Origin: Wohlfahrtiimonas sp. G9077
GTDB lineage: Bacteria > Pseudomonadota > Gammaproteobacteria > Cardiobacteriales > Wohlfahrtiimonadaceae
Assembly (NCBI RefSeq): GCF_002252155.1
Contig: NZ_NEFD01000004.1
Span: 149,287 to 213,286 of the forward strand
DNA: 64,000 nucleotides
Reading direction: 5' to 3'
Below the pieces are notes generated by a model. The model did no database searches and was not told where the DNA came from. It saw only the letters and a program-made list of their open reading frames with translations. Numbering within the stretch: position 1 is the first letter of the stretch; every line of letters begins with the position of its first letter. This document shows, in pieces, positions 39,973 to 49,037 of this stretch. The position numbers were made by a program, and so were the translations under genes.

Positions 39973-40645
39973 TTAACTGATAGCCTCGACCGCGAACACT
40001 TTTAATTTCCACATCGTGTTCAATGATTTTTTTACGAATGTTTGAAATGTGCACATCTAAACTGCGGTTAAACGGTGGCAATTTTTTGTGCATCGCCTGC
40101 ATAGAGATGGTGTCTTTAGGCACCACAGCGCCTGGATTTTCTGCCAGAACCACGAGGATTTCATACTCGATGCCTGTTAAATCAATCGGTTGCTGATTGA
40201 TGTAGAAAATGCGCTTTTGTTTGTCCCAATGAATTTTTTCCTTCTCAAAGCTTTCGACGCCTTGGGTGGTATTTTGCTGAGCGCGGCGCAAAATTGCTTT
40301 GATACGTGCAAGCAATTCACGGGGTTCAGGTGGTTTTGAGATGTAATCATCCGCGCCTAACTCTAAACCTAAAATGCGGTCAATCGGTTCAGATTTAGCG
40401 GTGAGCATAATCACAGGTAAGTTCGGATAGCTTTGGCGTAATTGCTTGAGCGTTTCAATGCCATCTAAATTTGGCATCATCACGTCGAGTAAGCAAACAT
40501 CGAAAGATGAAGTTTGTGCAATTGCGAGAGCATCAAAGCCATCGTTGGCCACAACAACTTCTAAACCTTCACCGGATAGGTAAGTGGATAAAAGCTCAGA
40601 AAAGTCTATATCATCGTCGACGAGTAATAATTTTTTATTATTCAC
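39965..40645 (-). CDS. OmpR-family response regulator, CpxR-like
   Basis: Transcription factor of 226 residues paired with the kinase downstream. The receiver domain has the acidic cluster at residues 10-12, phospho-acceptor D54 in LLDVMMP, T82 in MLTAK and the conserved Lys in ISKP near 104. The C-terminal winged helix contains LTGIEYEILVVL and SLDVHISNIRKKI with the end RGRGYQLSV. CpxR-type GTAAA-N5-GTAAA repeats were not found upstream, so autoregulation is unproven. Confidence 0.88.
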   Translation of the reverse strand: MNNKKLLLVDDDIDFSELLSTYLSGEGLEVVVANDGFDALAIAQTSSFDVCLLDVMMPNLDGIETLKQLRQSYPNLPVIMLTAKSEPIDRILGLELGADDYISKPPEPRELLARIKAILRRAQQNTTQGVESFEKEKIHWDKQKRIFYINQQPIDLTGIEYEILVVLAENPGAVVPKDTISMQAMHKKLPPFNRSLDVHISNIRKKIIEHDVEIKSVRGRGYQLSV

Positions 40646-40816
40646 ACTGCAATCCTATAAATCACAAAAAGGTTAAACAAAAGTATAAGCAAGGATAATA
40701 TAAAGTATTTATTAACACTTCACTATACAATAATATCTAGGGGAGCTGTACCTAAATTCGCATCATGTTGACAGATTCAATCGATAAAAAACGTTTTATG
40801 ATAAGCTTTGATAGAT

Positions 40817-42274
40817 ATGAAAATCCGCTCTAGTATAGTACAAAAACAGACGCAAGCCATTGTATTGACACAGTCAATGCAGAATGCTTTGAAAATTTTA
40901 CAATGCTCTCAATTAGAATTAGCGCATGAAGTAGAGGCGTTTTTGGCCGAAAATATGATGCTAGAACAAGATGTTAATTCAGAGGCTGCCATGAGTGATG
41001 CCGCCCTCGTACAAGGTCATCTTGGCGTAAAAAATGAGCAAAATAATTTAATCAACGAATCTAGCATGCATCACTCGATTGAGTTAGATCAGCTCATTCC
41101 CACAGAAATGATTGATGAATGGGCAGAATATGAAACGCACACATCGATGTTGCATGAGGTTGGGGAAACGTTTGATCATGATGCCTATGAAATGCCTTTA
41201 GCAGAGCATTTGTGGCAACAATTGTCACTGTTGCCATTGTCAGATACTGACCGCTGGTTGGGTCTTGTGTTGATTGATGCGTTAGATGATAACGGTTATT
41301 GCACAGAGCCGCTTGAGCATCTGCTAGAAGAAGTGCAGGAAGCGCGCCCAGAATTGGATGTGAGCGTTGAAGATTTACAAGTGATGCTTCATCATCTGCA
41401 GCAATGTGATCCGCCCGGTATTGGCGCGCAATCTTTAGAAGAATCCTTGATTGCGCAAATTCGCCATTTGCACCCCGCGCCGACATGGGCTGAGATGGCG
41501 ATTGATGTTTTGCGCTATCACTCAAAATGGTTATTGCAGCATGATTTAAAGCGCATTGCTCGTACGTATGATTGCACAGAAGCCGATGTGATCACGATGC
41601 TTGAGGGATTTAAAGGGTTGAATCCTTATCCTGCTGCTGCGTATCGCACAGAAGCCATTGAAACTGTCTTGCCGGATATCATCGTGACACAAAAGCAGGG
41701 CGAGCTGACGGTGACTTTAAATGATGAGGTGCTGCCAAAGTTAAGAATCAATCGGCAATATGCTCGTTTAGCGCAGCAAGCTAAAATTGCCCAACGTGAT
41801 TTATTGCGTGGTCAATTGACACAGGCGCGTTTTTTTTTAAAGAGTTTAGAGGATCGGTTTGACACGCTGCTTAAAGTTGCCAAAGCGATTGTGACGGTGC
41901 AAGCTGACTTTTTCTTGCAGGGCGAACGCGCTATGAAGGCCCTTAAAATGCAAACCATCGCAGAGGCGGTGTCGCTCAATGAATCCACCATTTCACGCGC
42001 AGTTGCCGGTAAATATCTCATTTGTTCGCGCGGCACTTATCCATTGAACTTCTTCTTTTCCAATCAAGTAACCGATGATGATGCCTCAGCGGTTGCCATT
42101 CGCGCCATTTTACAAGAGTTGATTGATGGCGAGAATAAACAAAAGCCCTTGAGTGATCAAAAGTTACAAACCCTTTTGGCCGCTCGCGGGCATGATATTT
42201 CTCGGCGCACTGTGGCAAAATATCGTGATGTATTGGGCATCAAGAGTTCCACAGAGCGCAAACAATTGGTGTGA
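40817..42274 (+). CDS. rpoN: RNA polymerase sigma-54 factor
   Basis: Directs RNA polymerase to -24/-12 promoters with an AAA+ activator. The 485-residue protein has region I with glutamine-rich QKQTQAIVLTQSMQNALKILQ, a core-binding domain, a helix-turn-helix (QTIAEAVSLNESTISRAVAGKYL) and the C-terminal RpoN box close to ISRRTVAKYRDVLGI. A TTG at 40808 is in frame; the ATG at 40817 fits better. The usual lptB, hpf and ptsN neighbours are absent. A TTGACA is present at 40768-40773 but with no well-spaced -10. Confidence 0.96.
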   Translation: MKIRSSIVQKQTQAIVLTQSMQNALKILQCSQLELAHEVEAFLAENMMLEQDVNSEAAMSDAALVQGHLGVKNEQNNLINESSMHHSIELDQLIPTEMIDEWAEYETHTSMLHEVGETFDHDAYEMPLAEHLWQQLSLLPLSDTDRWLGLVLIDALDDNGYCTEPLEHLLEEVQEARPELDVSVEDLQVMLHHLQQCDPPGIGAQSLEESLIAQIRHLHPAPTWAEMAIDVLRYHSKWLLQHDLKRIARTYDCTEADVITMLEGFKGLNPYPAAAYRTEAIETVLPDIIVTQKQGELTVTLNDEVLPKLRINRQYARLAQQAKIAQRDLLRGQLTQARFFLKSLEDRFDTLLKVAKAIVTVQADFFLQGERAMKALKMQTIAEAVSLNESTISRAVAGKYLICSRGTYPLNFFFSNQVTDDDASAVAIRAILQELIDGENKQKPLSDQKLQTLLAARGHDISRRTVAKYRDVLGIKSSTERKQLV

Positions 42275-42895
42275 TTATTTTTTTTGGCCGAAGCTCATTT
42301 TTTTCTCTTCGCCTTTTAAAATGCGCTCGATGTTCGCTTTGTGGCGGATGATGAGTAAAACATCCATCACCACAACAGCAAGCACCACATATAAAGACGC
42401 ATCAAACAACCATAAATAGATCGGTGCAAAGATCGCGGCCGTTAAAGCAGATAAAGAAGAGATGCGCGTGGATAAAAACACCACAATCCAGGTGCCAAAG
42501 GCGCATAAAGCCACCCATGGACTCAATGCAATGATGCAACCTAACGCGGTTGCCACACCTTTGCCGCCTTTAAATTCAAAAAAGATGGGAAACAGATGAC
42601 CCAAAAAGGCTGCCAATGCGCTACAAGCCATCAACGTTGAATCATTTGGAAACAATAGGCCCACCAAACAGACAGGAATGAAGCCTTTGAGGGCATCGCC
42701 AATCAATGTGATGATGGCTGCTTTTTTCCCACCAATGCGCATGACGTTTGTGGCGCCCGGATTGTTTGAACCCGTTGTGCGTGGATCAGGCAATCCCATC
42801 GCGCGGCACGTAATGATGGCAGCTGAGAGCGAGCCAATTAAATAAGATAAAATGATGACAAATGGATAAGTGATCATGAGTGTGACAGAGGACAT
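42275..42895 (-). CDS. plsY: Acyl-phosphate glycerol-3-phosphate acyltransferase
   Basis: Membrane enzyme that makes lysophosphatidate from acyl-phosphate and glycerol 3-phosphate. The 206-residue protein has at least five hydrophobic segments and the three PlsY motifs: GSNNPGATNVMR, the glycine-rich FEFKGGKGVATALG, and a C-terminal motif ending RHKANIERILKGEE. It is convergent with rpoN, and the two stop codons are directly adjacent with no terminator between them. Confidence 0.95.
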   Translation of the reverse strand: MSSVTLMITYPFVIILSYLIGSLSAAIITCRAMGLPDPRTTGSNNPGATNVMRIGGKKAAIITLIGDALKGFIPVCLVGLLFPNDSTLMACSALAAFLGHLFPIFFEFKGGKGVATALGCIIALSPWVALCAFGTWIVVFLSTRISSLSALTAAIFAPIYLWLFDASLYVVLAVVVMDVLLIIRHKANIERILKGEEKKMSFGQKK

Positions 42896-42920
42896 ATCGA
42901 AACCTTTAATGAAATTTTGC

Positions 42921-44861
42921 TTATTCTAAGCGTTTTTTATCAACGTATTCAAAAAACTTCGCCACGCGCTCAATTTTTTGCGTTTTTGCCATTTCAGGCA
43001 GGCTGTTTAAAAATTGTTGGCCATAGTTTTTGGTCACAAGACGCGGATCGGCAATCACCAATAAGCCATAATCCTGTGTGTCACGAATGAGGCGGCCAAC
43101 GCCTTGTTTTAAAGTGATGATGGATTTTGGCAATTGATACGTCATAAAGGCATTGAGCCCTTTTTTATTGATGAGGTCAATTTTTGCTTGCTCAATCGGG
43201 TCGCCCGGGGAAGAAAAGGGGAGTTTTTCAATGATGACGCAAGAGAGCGCCTCACCGCGCACATCCACACCTTCCCAAAAGCTTGTGGTGCCAAGTAAAA
43301 TGCCATTGCCGGAGGCTCTAAATTGGTCAATCAACGTGATTTTTGGGGCATCGCCTTGGATGAAAAGGGGATAACTGACCAAATTCTTCAGTAATTTCGC
43401 CGCTTCATTGAGGGCTCGGTAACTGGTAAAGAGCATAAAAGTGCGCCCTCTGGCAGCGGTCAGTACAGGCAGCATCGCATCAATGAATTTTTCAATGTAC
43501 GTGGGATGATTGGGCTCAGGCAGTTCAGGCGGATGGTAAAAGAGCGCATTGTATTTATAATTAAATGGACTCTTTAAACAGAGGGTGTTTTGATCTGATA
43601 AACCAAGTGGCCCACAGAAATAGGAAAATTTGCCATTGACGGCCAGCGTTGCGGATGTGAATACCCAGCCAGCTTTTAAGCCTTCACTGTTTCTTTGGAA
43701 AATCTCAGAGATGTCCAAAGGCGTTGCAGCGATGGTTAAATGATGGGCATAAGTCTCCAGCCACACAACGGTATTATCATCGGGATTTTCTTGAGAATTG
43801 ATGGCGATGCGCGTCCATGCATCATGAAAGGCTTCTGCGCGCTCCACCATTTGCGCCAAAGGTTTTGAGCGGATGAGTAAAGGTTTAATGATGCCCACTA
43901 AATCGAGCAGTTGGTCACTGATGTGGGCAAGCTGCTTGGCAATTTTTGGATCTTGATAAAATTCAGATAAAGCATAGCGGCGTGAATCTTCTGGCAATGA
44001 TTTACGCAGCCCAATCATGGATTCACGAATGGCATCGGTTAAGGTGTCATGGGCAGAAAAGTCATTGGCTTCCACAGCGATTGTGCGGTTAAAATCCTCA
44101 AGCCAATCTAAAAAGGGTTTCGTACCCACTTGTTCACTGAAAAAGACGCCGGCAATCTCAGCCAATTGATGGGCTTCATCGATGATGATGGTGTCAGCTT
44201 CTGGCAATAATTCACCAAAGCCCTCTTGCTTTAGGGCAAGATCGGCACAAAAAAGGTGATGATTGATGACAATGATATCCGCATCCATCGCTTTTTTACG
44301 CGCTTTAAACACAAAACACTCTTCATAATCGGGGCATTCAGAATGCAGGCAACTTTCGCTGGTGGAAGTGACATGGCTGATCAGGCTATGATCATTGCAG
44401 TTTTCGATTTTTGTCACATCGCCAATGGGATCTTGGCCGGCATAGCGCTCGATGTCATAAAACGCTTCAAGCTGTTTTTTATTCTCAAATCGCCCGCGCT
44501 GACGCATTGTTTTGATGCGATATAAACACAAATAGTTGCTGCGGCCTTTTAACAGCGCGGTTTGTACAGGCACATGTTTAAAGAGTTTTTTTAATAGCGG
44601 CAAATCTTTTTCATACAATTGATCTTGTAGATGCTTTGTGCCCGTTGAGACAATCACTTTTTTACCGGACAATAACGCAGGAATCAGATAGGCAAAGGTT
44701 TTGCCAGTGCCCGTTCCGGCTTCAATGATCACGGTGTCATCTTCTTCGATGGCCTGTTGCACCGCTTTGGCCATCTCGATTTGTGCCGCGCGCGGTGAGT
44801 AGTGATCAAGGTTCGAGCCAAGGGGCCCGTGCTCGGAAAATATTGCGTCAATATCGGTCAT
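42921..44861 (-). CDS. ATP-dependent helicase, DinG/YoaA family
   Basis: XPD-like 5'-3' superfamily 2 helicase with an iron-sulfur cluster, 646 residues. Walker A is EAGTGTGKTFAYLIP near residue 48. Four cysteines in YLCLYR and SCLHSECPDYEEC (roughly 115-175) form the Fe-S site. The DEAH box is IIIDEAHQL, and motif VI is GVGRLIRD. Length and Cys spacing fit E. coli YoaA (636) better than DinG (716). The ATG at 44861 is preferred over a TTG five codons upstream. It is divergent from mazG. Confidence 0.9.
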   Translation of the reverse strand: MTDIDAIFSEHGPLGSNLDHYSPRAAQIEMAKAVQQAIEEDDTVIIEAGTGTGKTFAYLIPALLSGKKVIVSTGTKHLQDQLYEKDLPLLKKLFKHVPVQTALLKGRSNYLCLYRIKTMRQRGRFENKKQLEAFYDIERYAGQDPIGDVTKIENCNDHSLISHVTSTSESCLHSECPDYEECFVFKARKKAMDADIIVINHHLFCADLALKQEGFGELLPEADTIIIDEAHQLAEIAGVFFSEQVGTKPFLDWLEDFNRTIAVEANDFSAHDTLTDAIRESMIGLRKSLPEDSRRYALSEFYQDPKIAKQLAHISDQLLDLVGIIKPLLIRSKPLAQMVERAEAFHDAWTRIAINSQENPDDNTVVWLETYAHHLTIAATPLDISEIFQRNSEGLKAGWVFTSATLAVNGKFSYFCGPLGLSDQNTLCLKSPFNYKYNALFYHPPELPEPNHPTYIEKFIDAMLPVLTAARGRTFMLFTSYRALNEAAKLLKNLVSYPLFIQGDAPKITLIDQFRASGNGILLGTTSFWEGVDVRGEALSCVIIEKLPFSSPGDPIEQAKIDLINKKGLNAFMTYQLPKSIITLKQGVGRLIRDTQDYGLLVIADPRLVTKNYGQQFLNSLPEMAKTQKIERVAKFFEYVDKKRLE

Positions 44862-44945
44862 TCGGTTCGCTTGCAACTGTCAAAGAAAGATTCATTATAC
44901 GAACTTTCCCAAGAATTTCGAGCATCAATATTTGTACCGATGACG

Positions 44946-44951
44946 TATAAT
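44946..44951 (+). promoter_or_regulatory. Candidate -10 box for mazG
   Basis: A perfect TATAAT lies 26 bases before the mazG ATG, which would place transcription start near 44958, just before the AAGGA ribosome site. No good -35 box is seen at the proper distance, so this is a weak call. Confidence 0.35.
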
Positions 44952-44976
44952 GGGCAAATGCATAAGGATATGGACG

Positions 44977-45738
44977 ATGAATGAATTTTTAAAAACGATT
45001 GCAGCCTTGCGTGCGCCAGATGGCTGTCCTTGGGATCGCGCCCAAACACATAAAACCTTGATTCGCTATCTCAATGAAGAGAGCGCAGAAGTGGTGGAAG
45101 CCATCATAGCGAATGATCCCGATGCCTTAAAGGGCGAATTGGGGGATTTGTTGCTGCAAATTGCGCTGCACAGCGAGATTGCCAAAGAAGCCGGGCAATT
45201 TGATTTTCATGATGTGGTCAATGGCATCAACGAAAAAATGATTCGTCGCCATCCGCATGTTTTTGCAGGCGTGAGGTATGAAGATGAAGCCGCACAAAAG
45301 GCAGCATGGCAGGCAATCAAGCAAGCTGAAAAATTAGAACGGGCAGAATCTGTCAGTTTGTTAGATGATGTCAAAGCCTCTTTATCTGGTTTAACGGTTG
45401 CGTGCCATTTACAGGCAAAGGCGGCCACCGTGGGGTTTGATTGGGATGATGCCGCGCCCATTGTGGCTAAAATTGAAGAAGAACTTGATGAAGTGAAAGA
45501 AGAGCTGGCGAATCATGATCCTGTGCGCTTAGAAAAAGAGATTGGCGATCTGCTCTTTGCTGTGGTCAATTTAGCGCGTCATGCGGGCATCGATCCTGAA
45601 ACGGCGATTGCCACCACAAACCATAAGTTTAAACAACGCTTTGCTTACATTGAGCAGCATTTAGATAAACCGATGGTAGCGGCATCATTGGACGAAATGG
45701 ATGCCTTGTGGGAAGCCTCCAAGCAGGAACATCAATGA
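44977..45738 (+). CDS. mazG: Nucleoside triphosphate pyrophosphohydrolase
   Basis: House-cleaning enzyme that hydrolyses NTPs to NMP and pyrophosphate. The 253-residue protein has two tandem MazG domains, with the metal-binding EESAEVVEAI and ELGDLLLQIALHSEIA in the first, and EEELDEVKEEL and EIGDLLFAVVNLARH in the second. CPWDRAQTHKTL is the family N-terminal motif. The ATG at 44977 follows AAGGA at 8-base spacing; an earlier start at 44950 lacks this. xseA overlaps its stop by 4 bases. Confidence 0.95.
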   Translation: MNEFLKTIAALRAPDGCPWDRAQTHKTLIRYLNEESAEVVEAIIANDPDALKGELGDLLLQIALHSEIAKEAGQFDFHDVVNGINEKMIRRHPHVFAGVRYEDEAAQKAAWQAIKQAEKLERAESVSLLDDVKASLSGLTVACHLQAKAATVGFDWDDAAPIVAKIEEELDEVKEELANHDPVRLEKEIGDLLFAVVNLARHAGIDPETAIATTNHKFKQRFAYIEQHLDKPMVAASLDEMDALWEASKQEHQ

Positions 45739-47006
45739 TGGCATTAGAAAGTGTAACGGTTTCTGTCCTCAATCAGCAGATTAAGCAGCAATTAGAAAGC
45801 GGTTTTTTTCAATGCTTGGTGAGCGGCGAAGTGTCGAATGTCACTCGTGCGCAATCGGGGCACATTTATTTTAATCTCAAAGATGATGGCGGCATGATTC
45901 GCTGCGTCATTTGGCGATCGCAAGCAGGGATTTTTGGTCATTTGATCAACAATGGCGCGGCGCTTGAGATTCATGGCAAGGTAACCGTGTATGTGCCGCG
46001 CGGTGAATATCAATTGGTGGCCAATCGCATCACATTGGCTGGGCAAGGAGATTTAGCCGCCGCTTATGATGCATTAAAAATGCGTTTGTTGGCAGAAGGT
46101 TTGTTTGATGCAAAACATAAAAAAAGCGTGCCGCAGCATCCGAAAGTCATAGGGATTGTCACGTCTGAAAGTGCAGCAGCATTGCAAGATGTGCTCAAAG
46201 TTTTAAAAGAGCATCGCCCAGACATTCCCTATGTGCTTTATCCAACCTTGGTGCAAGGTGATTTGGCCGCTCCAAAAATTGCCGCAGCCATTGAACGCGC
46301 AAACCGTGACAATCTGTGTGATGTGTTGTTGGTGGTGCGAGGCGGTGGCAGCATCGAGGATTTGTGGTGCTTTAATGAAGAAATTGTGGTCAGAGCTGCC
46401 TTTGCCTCCCGCATTCCCATCATCAGCGGCGTTGGCCATGAAGTGGACACAACCTTGGTGGATTATGTGGCAGATGTGCGTGCACCGACGCCAACGGCGG
46501 CTGCGAAATTTTCCGCCATCTCTAAAATGGAAGTGGTGCAGCAGTTAGATCATTTAATGCACCGGTTAGAACGCAATATGGCCAATCAATTGGCGCAAAC
46601 CCATAAAGCGGTGGATACCTTGCAAATGCGTCTGAATTATCTTCATCCGATGCGTCAGATCACAGAAAAACGCACACAGCTCATGCATTTGAGTCAGCGT
46701 TTAAATGCACAGCTCATCTGGCAGCCATTTAAAGATCATTTGGCCGCTTTGTCGCGATTAGATCAGCGCTTGACAAAAAACATGGATGATCAATTAAAAG
46801 CATTGCAAATGCGTTTGCAAAAAAATGCGCGCGTATTGGATAACTTAAGTCCATTGAAAGTGTTAGGGCGTGGTTACTCCATCACGGAAGTGAAAGGGCG
46901 TGCTATTGAAGATGTCAATGATGTGGCCGTTGGGGATCGCTTGGTGACGCGTTTAGTCAATGGTGAGATCCATTCAGAAGTGAAAGCCATTGAGCCCAAA
47001 AATTAA
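45735..47006 (+). CDS. xseA: Exodeoxyribonuclease VII large subunit
   Basis: Catalytic subunit of the single-strand-specific ExoVII. The 423-residue protein has an N-terminal OB fold (VSGEVSNVTRAQSGHIYFNLKD), the catalytic region IGIVTSESAAALQDVL, VRGGGSIEDLWCFNEE and SGVGHEVDTTLVDYVAD, then a long coiled-coil segment and the C-terminal VLGRGYSIT. The ATG at 45735 overlaps the mazG stop and follows AGGA. xseB is not adjacent. Confidence 0.95.
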   Translation: MMALESVTVSVLNQQIKQQLESGFFQCLVSGEVSNVTRAQSGHIYFNLKDDGGMIRCVIWRSQAGIFGHLINNGAALEIHGKVTVYVPRGEYQLVANRITLAGQGDLAAAYDALKMRLLAEGLFDAKHKKSVPQHPKVIGIVTSESAAALQDVLKVLKEHRPDIPYVLYPTLVQGDLAAPKIAAAIERANRDNLCDVLLVVRGGGSIEDLWCFNEEIVVRAAFASRIPIISGVGHEVDTTLVDYVADVRAPTPTAAAKFSAISKMEVVQQLDHLMHRLERNMANQLAQTHKAVDTLQMRLNYLHPMRQITEKRTQLMHLSQRLNAQLIWQPFKDHLAALSRLDQRLTKNMDDQLKALQMRLQKNARVLDNLSPLKVLGRGYSITEVKGRAIEDVNDVAVGDRLVTRLVNGEIHSEVKAIEPKN

Positions 47007-47010
47007 AGAC

Positions 47011-47046
47011 AAAAAAAACCGCACTTATTCGGGGGAAGTCGTGCGG
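47011..47046 (-). terminator. Intrinsic terminator of the BOF-family gene
   Basis: On the minus strand CCGCAC / GTGCGG pairs across a 16-base loop and is followed by T8. It lies about 28 bases after the stop of the gene at 47075-47455. xseA, converging from the left, has no separate terminator and may use the same hairpin poorly. Confidence 0.7.
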
Positions 47047-47074
47047 ACAAGGATCATACAGTGTGAGGTTGGTG

Positions 47075-47455
47075 TTATTGTACTTTGGTGATGTAGTCGA
47101 CATCGATCTCAATTGAGTTCCAGTCTTTGTCTACTTCACCGACAATTTCCACTAAATCTTTATCGTTGATGGTGAGGCCACGCCATTTGTCTTTGTCAAT
47201 TTCGACAGTGATGCTGCCTGTATCATCGCTAAAGATGTATTTATCTTTATGAGAGTGTTTGACGATTTTGCCACGTAATTTCACATAAGCATCATCACGC
47301 AGCGTCATTGCATCTTTCACAGTTGTGATCGATTGGCTCAGTGCAGGGCCATTGAATCCGCCTTGGGTAGGCTCGCCATCTGTGGGACCAAAATATTGCG
47401 CACTGGCAACAGAGACACTCATGGCCATTAATGTCACGATCGCAATCTTCTTCAT
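47075..47455 (-). CDS. Periplasmic BOF (bacterial OB-fold) protein, YgiW/YdeI family
   Basis: Small secreted OB-fold protein of 126 residues. A signal peptide ends at ASA-QY near residue 19. The OB-fold core runs from DAMTLRDDAYVKLRGKIV through YIFSDDTGSITVEIDKDKW to IEIDVDYITKV, typical of the YgiW family linked to stress tolerance in enterics. The role here is unknown. Single gene with its own terminator; convergent with xseA. Confidence 0.88.
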   Translation of the reverse strand: MKKIAIVTLMAMSVSVASAQYFGPTDGEPTQGGFNGPALSQSITTVKDAMTLRDDAYVKLRGKIVKHSHKDKYIFSDDTGSITVEIDKDKWRGLTINDKDLVEIVGEVDKDWNSIEIDVDYITKVQ

Positions 47456-47588
47456 GCTTTACTCCGTATCGAAACTTAAGATTGATTCAGTGGATGTACT
47501 ATAGCATTGTGTTTTAAGAAGTCCTACGGGGTTTTATAAGTTTTACGCCTCGTTTACAATATTTGACATCTCAATCAAAGGAAATGAC

Positions 47589-47753
47589 ATGACTAGAATC
47601 AATGTGGTAGATGTAGAAACGTTGTGTGATCAGCACTTATTGGCAGAACATCGAGAATTGACAAGAATCCCCAATGACATTGTTAAACGCTTGGGGAAAG
47701 TGCCATTGAGCACATGCCTCAAACGCCGCGCTGGACAGGGCGCGAAGCGATGA
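47589..47753 (+). pseudogene. Truncated pyrimidine-dimer DNA glycosylase (T4 endonuclease V type)
   Basis: A 54-codon frame starts MTRINVVDVETLCDQHLLAE. This is the N-terminus of T4 DenV-like pyrimidine-dimer glycosylases, including the catalytic Thr2 (N-terminal amine), Arg3, Arg22, Glu23 and Arg26. After about residue 30 similarity stops, and the frame runs into the 3' end of the oppositely oriented MFS gene (35-base overlap). Full proteins of the family are about 130-140 residues. An AAGGA ribosome site 8 bases upstream shows this is a genuine gene start whose remainder has been lost. The family match is from memory of DenV and could be checked quickly. Confidence 0.72.
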
Positions 47754-48924
47754 TGAGCCACACCACATAAATCACCGGTAAAATGGCGGCAATGATGACC
47801 ACGCCATCCCAACCTAAATAGCGCCAAATGGGTGCAAAAAGCGTACTGCCAATGGCCACGCCAATGTAGTACGCCACAAAATAGAGGCTAGAAGCTGTAC
47901 TTTTGTACACTTGTGCATTGAGGTTAATGAGGGCTGCTGTGAGTGAATGGGCAGCGAACATGGCAAAACTTAAAATGGCCAGTCCTATGATGATGAATGT
48001 CATAGAATCAAGCAGCGTCAGCAGCGCCCCGATTGATAAGAGCAGCAACATGCTCGATAACACCACTTTAATGGGTTGGCGCGCAGCGATGAAACTCACC
48101 ATTGGTGCGCTTGGAATGCCGCATAAAAGCGCTAAATAAAAGGAGCTGATGATGGCTGTGGAGAGTAAAAAAGGCGGGCTTTCTAAATGGAATGGCAGAT
48201 ATGTCCAGATGCCTGAATAACTCAATTGAATCACAAGGCCAATTAAAAAATAGCGGCGAAGCACCGGATTTTTTAGATGAAATGCAAAGCCTGCAAAGGT
48301 GTGCTTAAAATTGCCGGCACTTTTGCTAAAACGCTGTGATTTGGGTAATAAAATCAGCATGATGAGCGCGGTGATTAAACTGAGTACGCCAAAGATTAAA
48401 AGTGCTGTGTGCCAAGAGTAATAATGAGTCATCACGCCTGTTAATACGCGCCCTAATGTGCCGCCGATGGCATTGGCTGCAATGTAAAAAGAGACGGCAA
48501 ATTTTTGATCATTTTTGCAGATCTCCTCATTTAAGTACGCCAAAGCTGATGCCGGTAACGCGCCGGTGGCCATGCCTTGGAAAAATCGGCAAAAGAGCAC
48601 AAAAGGCAGCGAATCTGAACGGGCAATGAGAATCAACAAAACAGATGAAAAAAAGATAGAAGCCAGAATAAAATTGCGTCGTCCGATGCGATCGCTCAAT
48701 GCACCAAAGAGATTCAGCCCGATGATGAGCCCTAAAATGGGCAAAGAAAACGTGAGGCTAATGTATGTGGAAGAGACTTCAAAATCCCGTGCAAGAATTG
48801 GTAGAATCGGCTGCAAGGAATAGAGATTGGCAAAAATAAAGATGGATGTAGCGCCTAAAAGAATGGAGATTTTCCAAAATTCAGGATCTTTGATGGTGTA
48901 GCCCACAGCGTGTTCGTTATCCAT
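47719..48924 (-). CDS. MFS transporter, YnfM/arabinose-efflux type
   Basis: Predicted inner-membrane drug or sugar exporter of 401 residues with twelve hydrophobic segments. The MFS loop 2-3 motif is visible as LFGALSDRIGRRNFIL near residue 75. A soluble N-terminal stretch of about 18 residues precedes the first segment. Substrate is unknown. Its last 35 bases overlap the broken endonuclease V gene on the other strand, which suggests this gene or its 3' border arrived by the event that truncated that gene. Confidence 0.85.
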   Translation of the reverse strand: MDNEHAVGYTIKDPEFWKISILLGATSIFIFANLYSLQPILPILARDFEVSSTYISLTFSLPILGLIIGLNLFGALSDRIGRRNFILASIFFSSVLLILIARSDSLPFVLFCRFFQGMATGALPASALAYLNEEICKNDQKFAVSFYIAANAIGGTLGRVLTGVMTHYYSWHTALLIFGVLSLITALIMLILLPKSQRFSKSAGNFKHTFAGFAFHLKNPVLRRYFLIGLVIQLSYSGIWTYLPFHLESPPFLLSTAIISSFYLALLCGIPSAPMVSFIAARQPIKVVLSSMLLLLSIGALLTLLDSMTFIIIGLAILSFAMFAAHSLTAALINLNAQVYKSTASSLYFVAYYIGVAIGSTLFAPIWRYLGWDGVVIIAAILPVIYVVWLIIASRPVQRGV

Positions 48925-49037
48925 ATGCTCGACTTTAGAGTGATTGTTTTTTATTCAATGTTAAGGAGCATAGGACAGATTCGGGGCAAAAACAAGAAGA
49001 AACCGTATGAAAGTTGCTTCTTGCATGCAACTGTTGA

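Noticed and set aside
40768..40800. TTGACA as a -35 box for rpoN
   Set aside because: No acceptable -10 box lies 16-18 bases downstream; the nearest TATGAT is 23 bases away.
47018..47026. ACCGCACTT, the reverse complement of the Pasteurellaceae uptake signal core
   Set aside because: I noticed only this copy, and it is part of a terminator stem; a genome using this signal would show many copies in 64 kb.
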